A stretch of 64,000 nt of DNA from Shewanella intestini. GTDB taxonomy: Bacteria; Pseudomonadota; Gammaproteobacteria; Enterobacterales; Shewanellaceae. The position numbers and the translations under genes were made by a program. Below the pieces are notes generated by a model. It was not told where the DNA came from and did not search any database. It saw only the letters and a list, made by a program, of their open reading frames with translations. Positions 57,303 through 64,000 of this stretch are shown one piece after another (the first letter of the stretch is position 1; each line of letters starts with the position of its first letter). The stretch spans positions 124,001 through 188,000 of the forward strand of contig NZ_JAAIKR010000004.1 in the NCBI RefSeq assembly GCF_018221465.1, in the 5' to 3' direction.

Positions 57303-58142
57303 GTGCAAAGAGAGCCAAAGAATTATTCAACCATGAAGAATGATTCCGTGCGTCTAGTCCAAATGACTGACCCGCATCTTTTTGCCGATCCTGACTCGCA
57401 ATTACTTGGCGTCAATACGGCTAATAGTTTTAATGCGGTTATGGATACCTTTCTGGCGAATGGGCATCATGCTGATTTACTACTTGCCACTGGTGATATC
57501 AGTCAAGATTATTCACCGGAGTCCTACCACGACTTTACAGAATATGTCACCAAATTAGATTTACCTTGCCACTACCTTCCCGGTAATCATGATGATCCAC
57601 GATTAATGAGCCTGCATATGCAAGGCGCGCATATGTTTGGACAGCAACTTATCACGATTGGTGATTGGCAGATTATCATGCTGGATTCAACATTACGTGG
57701 CAAACCAAGTGGTTACTTGAATGATTCTCAAATTGAGCTCATTGATTTTGCAATTAAAAAATCACCACATTTAAATGTGTTGTTATGTATGCATCATAAT
57801 CCAGTGTTGGTGGGGTGTAAGTGGCTTGATCAGCACTGTATGGCAAATGGCAGCGAGTTTCTAGAAACAGTGAGCCAATACCCGCAAGTTAAGGGCATAT
57901 TATGGGGCCATGTTCATCAAACATATGAACAACAATATCAGGGCCAACATGGTAAGATTGCGCTAATGGCGACACCATCAACCTGTATTCAATTCAAACC
58001 AAAATCATCTTACTTTGCATTAGATGGTGTACAACCTGGTTATCGTTTGCTGGACTTGCACAGCGATGGTAGCATTCACAGTCAAGTTTATCGTGTTCCT
58101 GGTGATCACTTTACGCCTGATAATGAGGCAAGTGGATATTAA
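57303..58142 (+). CDS. cpdA: 3',5'-cyclic-AMP phosphodiesterase
   Basis: A 279-residue metallophosphoesterase that lowers cAMP by hydrolysing it to AMP. Metal-binding motifs are DPHLF (about 20-24), GDISQDYS, GNHDD and GHVH in order, as in the CpdA family. The GTG start at 57303 is preceded by AGGGAA; an ATG at 57333 is an alternative. Through cAMP levels it can affect CRP-controlled anaerobic respiration in Shewanella, which may include dms genes (inference). Confidence 0.93.
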   Translation: MQREPKNYSTMKNDSVRLVQMTDPHLFADPDSQLLGVNTANSFNAVMDTFLANGHHADLLLATGDISQDYSPESYHDFTEYVTKLDLPCHYLPGNHDDPRLMSLHMQGAHMFGQQLITIGDWQIIMLDSTLRGKPSGYLNDSQIELIDFAIKKSPHLNVLLCMHHNPVLVGCKWLDQHCMANGSEFLETVSQYPQVKGILWGHVHQTYEQQYQGQHGKIALMATPSTCIQFKPKSSYFALDGVQPGYRLLDLHSDGSIHSQVYRVPGDHFTPDNEASGY

Positions 58143-58187
58143 CTACTGTATGTTAAGGAATGACATTTAACCGTAGCGTGAGGATAT

Positions 58188-58766
58188 ATGCTGCTTTATA
58201 TACATGGATTTAATAGCTCACCTTTATCAAATAAAGCTGTCTTAACTGCTGAATATATACGTCAACAATTTCCACAACTTGAATTTTATCAACCTCAATT
58301 ACCGTCTTCGCCTCAACAAGCTATGTCAATGTTAATTGATATAACCGAGCAAGCTAAAGCGGTGGGTAAACCTTTACGTTTTATTGGTTCATCTTTAGGC
58401 GGTTATTTTGCGAGCTATCTTGCCGAAAAATACTCAGGAAAAGCGGTTTTAGTCAATCCTGCGGTAAAACCATTTGATTTATTTGAAGAGTTTATCGGAC
58501 CGCAATACAATCCTTATACGGATGAACATTATCAAGTATTACCAGCGCATCGGGATGATGTCGCGCAATACAACACTGAAGTCATTTGTCATCCAGATCG
58601 CTTTTTTGTGATGTTGCAAACTGGTGACGAAGTGTTAGATTATCGTCAAGCACTGCATAAATATCACTGTTGTGAAATGTTACTTGAGCCTCAAGGCGAT
58701 CATAGTTTTGTGGGTTATGAGTTACATTTGGCACGAATAAGCCAGTTTTTAAAGCTCGGTGAATAA
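58188..58766 (+). CDS. yqiA: YqiA family esterase
   Basis: A 192-residue single-domain alpha/beta hydrolase. HGFNSSP follows the first strand, the nucleophile elbow is GSSLGGYFA (Ser about 67), with an Asp in TGDEVLDY and His in GDHSFVGYE. E. coli YqiA cleaves palmitoyl-CoA and short p-nitrophenyl esters. AGGATAT precedes the ATG. The cpdA-yqiA-parE order is conserved. Confidence 0.92.
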   Translation: MLLYIHGFNSSPLSNKAVLTAEYIRQQFPQLEFYQPQLPSSPQQAMSMLIDITEQAKAVGKPLRFIGSSLGGYFASYLAEKYSGKAVLVNPAVKPFDLFEEFIGPQYNPYTDEHYQVLPAHRDDVAQYNTEVICHPDRFFVMLQTGDEVLDYRQALHKYHCCEMLLEPQGDHSFVGYELHLARISQFLKLGE

Positions 58767-58808
58767 TAACGACTAAAAGCGTAACGCTTCTAAATAAATG
58801 TGTGGAAT

Positions 58809-60695
58809 ATGAGTAACCAATATACTTCTGATGCAATTGAAGTCCTTAACGGACTTGACCCTGTTAAACGCCGTCCTGGCATGTATACCGATACCATAAG
58901 ACCTAACCACCTTGGGCAAGAGGTCATAGATAACAGTGTTGATGAAGCACTGGCAGGTCACGCATCAAAAATTGAAGTAGTACTGCATAAAGATAACTCC
59001 CTTGAAGTGACCGACGATGGTCGTGGTATGCCTATTGATATTCACCCCGAAGAAGGTATTCCTGGGGTTGAGCTTATTCTGACTAAACTTCATGCTGGTG
59101 GTAAATTTTCTAATGATAACTATCAGTTTTCAGGCGGTTTGCACGGGGTAGGTATTTCAGTTGTTAACGCACTTTCTACTCGCGTTGAAATTTCAGTTCG
59201 CCGTGATGCTCAAGTTTATCAAATGGCATTTGAAGATGGCTTTAAAGTAGAAGACCTTGAAGTTGTTGGGACATGTGGTCGTCGTAATACCGGTACTCGA
59301 GTGCACTTTTGGCCTGATCCCAGCTACTTTGATTCTGCTAACTTCTCTGTTTCTAAACTGGTATATTTATTACGTGCAAAAGCCGTATTATGCCCTGGGT
59401 TAAAAATCAAATTCGTTAATAAACAGAGTAATGAAACGCAAGAATGGTTTTATGAAAGTGGCTTAACTGATTATTTAAAAGAAGCGGTTAAAGGAGCAGA
59501 GTTATTACCACAAGACCCTTTTATTGGCAGTTTTAAAAGTGAATTAGAAGCGGCTGACTGGGCGATTACTTGGTTGCCTGAAGGCGGCGAAAGCCTTAAT
59601 GAAAGTTACGTTAACTTAATTCCTACACCGTTAGGTGGTACTCACGTCAATGGCTTTAGACAAGGCTTGTTAGAGTCGATGCGTGAATTTTGTGAATTTA
59701 GAAATTTAATGCCTCGTGGTATTAAGTTATCACCAGAAGATATCTGGGATCGGGCTGCATTTATTTTATCGATAAAAATGCAAGATCCCCAATTTGCCGG
59801 ACAAACCAAAGAAAAACTTTCAAGTCGTCAAAGTTCAGCATTTGTGTCTGGCATTGTTCGTGATGCATTTTCATTATGGCTGAACTCTAATACTGAATTG
59901 GCTCAACTGCTTGCCGATTTATGTATCAATAATGCCCAACGACGATTAAAAGCCGCTAAAAAAGTGGCGCGTAAAAAAGTGACATCAGGCCCAGCATTAC
60001 CAGGAAAACTCACCGATTGTAGTGGCCAAGACCCGATGCGCGGCGAATTATTTTTAGTCGAAGGAGACTCGGCGGGCGGCAGTGCTAAACAGGCTCGAGA
60101 CCGTGAATTTCAGGCGATTATGCCTCTTAGAGGTAAAATTTTAAATACTTGGGAAGTCGATGCTTCACAAGTGCTAGCCTCACAAGAGGTGCATGATATT
60201 TCCGTTGCCATTGGCTGTGATCCAGATAGCGATAAAATTGATGAATTACGATACGGTAAGATTTGTATTCTTGCTGATGCGGATTCTGACGGACTGCACA
60301 TTGCGACGCTGCTGTGCGCCTTATTTTTAAAGCATTACCGAATTTTGGTTGAAAAAGGTCATGTGTATATTGCTATGCCGCCACTGTTTCGGATCGATAT
60401 AGGTAAAGAAGTCTTTTATGCACTTGATGAAGAAGAGAAAACCACCATTTTAGACCGGATTGCACTGGATAAGAAAAAAGGAAAAATTCAAGTCACACGA
60501 TTTAAAGGTCTAGGTGAAATGAATCCTCTGCAATTACGTGAAACCACGATGGATCCCAATACTCGTCGATTGGTGCAATTAACCATTGATGATGCACAAG
60601 AAACAGTGGCAATGATGGATATGTTGTTAGCCAAGAAACGATCTTCAGATCGTAAGTCTTGGTTAGAAAGCAAAGGAGATTTAGCCCAGATATAA
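58809..60695 (+). CDS. parE: DNA topoisomerase IV subunit B
   Basis: A 628-residue GHKL ATPase subunit of topoisomerase IV, which decatenates daughter chromosomes. The ATG at 58809 (MSNQYTSDAIEVLNGLDPV) matches the family start; GTG at 58800 is the alternative. ATPase motifs DNSVDEALAG and HGVGISVVNALS, and TOPRIM motifs EGDSAGGSAKQARDR and DADSDGLHI, are intact. parC lies one gene downstream, separated by the sorbosone-dehydrogenase-like gene. Confidence 0.97.
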   Translation: MSNQYTSDAIEVLNGLDPVKRRPGMYTDTIRPNHLGQEVIDNSVDEALAGHASKIEVVLHKDNSLEVTDDGRGMPIDIHPEEGIPGVELILTKLHAGGKFSNDNYQFSGGLHGVGISVVNALSTRVEISVRRDAQVYQMAFEDGFKVEDLEVVGTCGRRNTGTRVHFWPDPSYFDSANFSVSKLVYLLRAKAVLCPGLKIKFVNKQSNETQEWFYESGLTDYLKEAVKGAELLPQDPFIGSFKSELEAADWAITWLPEGGESLNESYVNLIPTPLGGTHVNGFRQGLLESMREFCEFRNLMPRGIKLSPEDIWDRAAFILSIKMQDPQFAGQTKEKLSSRQSSAFVSGIVRDAFSLWLNSNTELAQLLADLCINNAQRRLKAAKKVARKKVTSGPALPGKLTDCSGQDPMRGELFLVEGDSAGGSAKQARDREFQAIMPLRGKILNTWEVDASQVLASQEVHDISVAIGCDPDSDKIDELRYGKICILADADSDGLHIATLLCALFLKHYRILVEKGHVYIAMPPLFRIDIGKEVFYALDEEEKTTILDRIALDKKKGKIQVTRFKGLGEMNPLQLRETTMDPNTRRLVQLTIDDAQETVAMMDMLLAKKRSSDRKSWLESKGDLAQI

Positions 60696-60701
60696 CAGGC
60701 T

Positions 60702-61877
60702 ATGGCAAACATAATGACAAAACACACACAACAACATTGTTCAACGCGCTTGTTTAATACCCTGTGGGTAAAGCCCTGTTTGGGGTTAACAGTGATGTTA
60801 ATGACCGGTTTAGTGAATACCAATGTATTTGCAGCCGATAGTGTCACCATTACGGTGACCAAAGGGTTTGGTATTTCGCTTTATGCAGCAGACCTTGGTG
60901 ATATAAAGCAAATGGCGTTGGGTGACAAAGGTACATTGTTTGTTGGTTCTAAGAAAAAAGGCGTGGTTTACGCTCTTGAAGATACAGACAAAGACGGCAA
61001 GGTAGACAAGCGTTATGTTATTGCCAAAGGATTAGAATATCCTGAGGCTGTTGCATTTAATAATGGCAATCTTTATGTCACAGAAGAAGACCGTATTATT
61101 CGTTTTTCTGATATAGAGAGCCGTTTACGACGTCCCGGCCGAGCGACAGAAATATTTTCTGGGTTACCTGAGCTAGATAAAAAGTATACTCGTGCAATGC
61201 ATTTTGGCCCCGATGGACGCTTATATGTGGCGATTGGTAGCCCGTGTAATGTATGTGAAGCACCAGCGCCATTTAGTAGTATTTTGGCCATCGATTTGGT
61301 CACGGGGAACAGTGAACAAGTCGCGGTGGGTGTACGGAAGGCGACAGGCTTTGATTGGTCACCGAACACTGGCAAGTTATGGTTTGCCGATTCAGGGCGC
61401 AATTGGATGGGCGATAATCTACCACCTGATGAAATAAACCGTGTTGATACTAAGGGGAGTCATTATGGTTTTCCGTATATTCATGCTACATCGGTTGAAG
61501 AGCCCGCTTATTTTAAACCTAAAAATTTAAAAGTTATTCCTCCTCAACTTGAATTGCCGGCACATGTTGGCCCCACCGGACTGCATTTTTATCGCGGCAA
61601 ACAATTTCCTAAGCGTTATCAACAGCAGATGTTTGTTGCTGAAAATGGTTCTTGGAATCGCTCGAGTAAAGTGGGTTACCAAATCGTCATGTTGTCTGAT
61701 CTGCCAACCAAAAAACGTGAAACTGTGGTGAGCTTTCTTGATGGCGAATTCCCTGTTGCACGGCCATTTGATTTAATTACTGCCTTAGATGGCTCGATGT
61801 ATATTTCAGATGATCTTAAAGGCAATATTTACCGTTTATATTATAAAAACGCAGAACAATCACAGGAAATAAAATAA
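60702..61877 (+). CDS. Exported PQQ-type sugar (sorbosone) dehydrogenase-like beta-propeller
   Basis: A 391-residue protein with a signal peptide (about 25-46, ends VFAA) and a six-bladed beta-propeller. [23 protein letters not shown] and the [33 protein letters not shown] segments match soluble glucose/L-sorbosone dehydrogenases. Whether PQQ is bound is unproven. A Cys pair (CNVC) inside one blade is unusual. It lies between parE (6 bp) and parC (TAATG overlap), so it is transcribed with topoisomerase genes although functionally unrelated. Confidence 0.8.
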   Translation: MANIMTKHTQQHCSTRLFNTLWVKPCLGLTVMLMTGLVNTNVFAADSVTITVTKGFGISLYAADLGDIKQMALGDKGTLFVGSKKKGVVYALEDTDKDGKVDKRYVIAKGLEYPEAVAFNNGNLYVTEEDRIIRFSDIESRLRRPGRATEIFSGLPELDKKYTRAMHFGPDGRLYVAIGSPCNVCEAPAPFSSILAIDLVTGNSEQVAVGVRKATGFDWSPNTGKLWFADSGRNWMGDNLPPDEINRVDTKGSHYGFPYIHATSVEEPAYFKPKNLKVIPPQLELPAHVGPTGLHFYRGKQFPKRYQQQMFVAENGSWNRSSKVGYQIVMLSDLPTKKRETVVSFLDGEFPVARPFDLITALDGSMYISDDLKGNIYRLYYKNAEQSQEIK

Positions 61878-64000
61878 TGAGTGATGCGATCGAGTTAAGC
61901 CTTGATGGTGTAGAGCAAATGCCCCTGCGGCGCTTTACCGAAGAGGCTTATCTTAATTATTCAATGTACGTGATCATGGACCGGGCATTGCCACATATTG
62001 GTGATGGGTTAAAACCGGTGCAGCGACGCATCATTTATGCCATGAGCGAGTTAGGTTTATCAGCACAATCAAAGCATAAAAAATCGGCACGTACAGTCGG
62101 TGACGTATTAGGTAAATATCACCCACATGGTGACAGCGCCTGTTATGAAGCTATGGTGTTAATGGCACAGCCATTTTCATACCGTTACCCGCTAGTTGAT
62201 GGCCAAGGAAACTGGGGAGCACCCGATGACCCTAAATCTTTTGCTGCAATGCGTTATACCGAAGCCCGACTGTCAAAATTTTCAGAAGTTCTGCTTTCTG
62301 AATTAGGCCAAGGTACGGTTGAGTGGGGCGTAAACTTTGACGGTACAATGAAAGAGCCGACAACATTACCCGCACGATTACCGCACATTTTACTTAACGG
62401 TATTACAGGCATTGCGGTGGGCATGGCGACAGATATTCCACCACATAACGCCAAAGAACTGGTTTGTGCGTGTGTTGAGTTAATCGACAACCCGAAAGCG
62501 GATCTTGAACGTTTAATGGAAATAGTTCCAGGGCCTGATTATCCAACCGCAGCAGAAATCATTACCCCGAAAAAAGATCTCGAAAAAATTTACTCATCGG
62601 GGCGTGGCTCATTAAAAATGCGGGCAGTTTATACCATTGAAAATGGTGAAATTGTCATTAGCGCCTTACCGCATCAAGTGGGTAGTGGCAAAGTGTTAGA
62701 GCAAATGGCTGCACAAATGCAAGCCAAAAAATTGCCGATGGTGTCTGATTTACGTGATGAGTCTGATCATGAAAACCCTGTACGCCTAGTGATTGTGCCG
62801 CGTTCAAACCGTATTGATTGCGAACAAGTCATGACTCATCTGTTTGCAACAACAGATTTAGAAAAAAGTTTTCGCGTCAATTTAAACGTACTTGGATTAG
62901 ATGGTCGTCCACAAGTAAAAGGGTTAAAGACCTTATTAACCGAGTGGCTTACATATCGGATAAGCACGGTGACTCGTCGATTACAGTTCCGGTTAGACAA
63001 AGTGCTGGCAAGGTTGCATATTCTTGATGCCTTAATGATTGCGTTTTTAAACATTGATGAAGTCATTGAAATCATCCGCTATAAAGAAGAGCCTAAAGCC
63101 GAATTGATGTCTCGTTTTAACTTGTCAGAAAAACAAGCTGAAGCGATTTTAGAATTAAAATTACGCCAATTAGGTAAGCTTGAAGAGTTTAAAATCCGTG
63201 CTGAACAAAATGAACTTGCAGAAGAACGTGACAAACTGCAATTGATTTTAGGCTCTGAACGTCGCTTACGTACCTTAGTGAAAAAAGAGCTGATTAAAGA
63301 TGGTGAGACCTACGGTGATGAACGTCGTACTCCAATCATTGAACGTAGCGAAGCCAAAGCTTTAACTGAGCAAGAGTTAACACCTGCAGAAGCCGTTACT
63401 GTTGTATTATCTGAAAAAGGCTGGGTACGCTGCGCTAAAGGTCATGACGTTGATGCACAAGGTTTAAATTATAAAGCCGGGGACAACTTCCTTTGCAGTG
63501 CGATGGGGCGCAGTAATCAACCATCGGTGTTTATTGACACATCTGGACGCGCTTTTGCTACTGATACTCATACTTTACCGTCAGCCAGAAGCCAAGGTGA
63601 ACCCATTACGACTCGGTTTAATATTGCTTCGGGTGAAACCGTGCGTCATGTGTTATTAGGCTCAGATACGCAGCGTTATCTTGTGGCTTCGGATGCAGGT
63701 TACGGCTTTATTTGTTCGTATTCAGATATGATCAGTCGTAATAAAGCCGGTAAAGCCTTGTTGTCACTGCCTGCTAATGCGCAAACTATGCCACCGCAGT
63801 TAATTGGTAATGTGCAAGAGCAATCGTTATTAGCTGTAACCACCGAAGGCCGGATGTTAATGTTTGCTCTAGAGGCTTTACCGCAATTATCTAAAGGTAA
63901 AGGCAACAAGATCATTGGTATTCCAACTGAGCGGTCTAAAAATCGTGAAGAAATGCTATTGCATGTGGTTATTGTACCGCCAAATGCCGCGGTGACTTTA
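61877..64000 (+). CDS. parC: DNA topoisomerase IV subunit A (3' end missing)
   Basis: The frame is open from the ATG at 61877 to the window edge (708 codons; full ParC is about 750). The catalytic Tyr127 is in [10 protein letters not shown] and the winged-helix precedes it. The quinolone-determining positions are Ser87 and Glu91 in [10 protein letters not shown], the unmutated residues. The GyrA-box-like C-terminal propeller begins after about residue 500. The start codon overlaps the stop of the upstream gene (TAATG). Confidence 0.97.
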   Translation, partial: MSDAIELSLDGVEQMPLRRFTEEAYLNYSMYVIMDRALPHIGDGLKPVQRRIIYAMSELGLSAQSKHKKSARTVGDVLGKYHPHGDSACYEAMVLMAQPFSYRYPLVDGQGNWGAPDDPKSFAAMRYTEARLSKFSEVLLSELGQGTVEWGVNFDGTMKEPTTLPARLPHILLNGITGIAVGMATDIPPHNAKELVCACVELIDNPKADLERLMEIVPGPDYPTAAEIITPKKDLEKIYSSGRGSLKMRAVYTIENGEIVISALPHQVGSGKVLEQMAAQMQAKKLPMVSDLRDESDHENPVRLVIVPRSNRIDCEQVMTHLFATTDLEKSFRVNLNVLGLDGRPQVKGLKTLLTEWLTYRISTVTRRLQFRLDKVLARLHILDALMIAFLNIDEVIEIIRYKEEPKAELMSRFNLSEKQAEAILELKLRQLGKLEEFKIRAEQNELAEERDKLQLILGSERRLRTLVKKELIKDGETYGDERRTPIIERSEAKALTEQELTPAEAVTVVLSEKGWVRCAKGHDVDAQGLNYKAGDNFLCSAMGRSNQPSVFIDTSGRAFATDTHTLPSARSQGEPITTRFNIASGETVRHVLLGSDTQRYLVASDAGYGFICSYSDMISRNKAGKALLSLPANAQTMPPQLIGNVQEQSLLAVTTEGRMLMFALEALPQLSKGKGNKIIGIPTERSKNREEMLLHVVIVPPNAAVTL

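Noticed and set aside
62120-62160. Quinolone-resistance change in ParC
   Set aside because: The Ser and Glu at the resistance-determining positions are the unmutated residues.

Overview
The window looks like chromosomal DNA of a Shewanella-type marine gammaproteobacterium. The evidence is gene content and order. The blocks yrbG-kdsD-kdsC-lptC-lptA-lptB-rpoN-hpf-ptsN-rapZ-npr, mlaFEDCB-ibaG-murA, degS-degQ-zapE-rplM-rpsI, rpsF-priB-rpsR-rplI, dnaB-alr and nudF-yqiB-cpdA-yqiA-parE keep the order familiar from E. coli. A MotX-type polar-flagellum stator gene upstream of rnr, an S46 peptidase and a DmsABD respiratory cluster fit Shewanella. The DNA is moderately AT-rich. I see no prophage, integrase, complete insertion sequence or CRISPR array.

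Layout. 1-2.5 kb: tail of tcdA, a SieB-like membrane protein, a 43-residue DUF3149 protein and tRNA-Leu(CAA). 3-8.7 kb: a membrane-anchored alpha/beta hydrolase, ubiD-fre, and a His-rich exported protein convergent with a HAMP-GGDEF diguanylate cyclase. 8.7-10 kb: a sparse accessory patch with tiny minus-strand genes, a promoter carrying a dyad, and a 13-bp inverted repeat. 10-19.5 kb (minus): mgtE, then nitrogen-PTS genes, rapZ, hpf, rpoN, the LPS transport genes lptBAC and Kdo synthesis genes. 19.7-24.5 kb (plus): the Mla phospholipid-transport operon, ibaG and murA. 24.5-28.5 kb: degS, degQ and zapE. 28.8-38 kb: ribosomal proteins, purA, motX, rnr, rlmB, a DUF481 barrel and the rpsF operon. 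38-43 kb: S46 peptidase, dnaB, alr. 43.2-48.5 kb: an AT-rich gap and dmsA-dmsB-dmsD. 48.6-54.5 kb: a hypothetical, dusA, a three-gene small-protein/PspC cluster, an enoyl-CoA hydratase-like gene and envelope genes. 54.5-64 kb: tolC, the nudF-to-parE operon, a sorbosone-dehydrogenase-like gene and parC, which runs off the end.

How the genes fit together. Envelope maintenance dominates: LPS export (Lpt, Kdo), phospholipid retrieval (Mla), peptidoglycan (MurA, Alr), periplasmic proteolysis (DegS, DegQ) and efflux (TolC). Several promoters match alternative sigma factors whose logic agrees with the gene they serve: a sigma-E promoter on degQ next to degS, a sigma-28 promoter on motX, and a sigma-54-like promoter on the small-protein/PspC cluster, with rpoN itself in the window. 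The least explained parts are that PspC cluster and the 8.7-10 kb patch.
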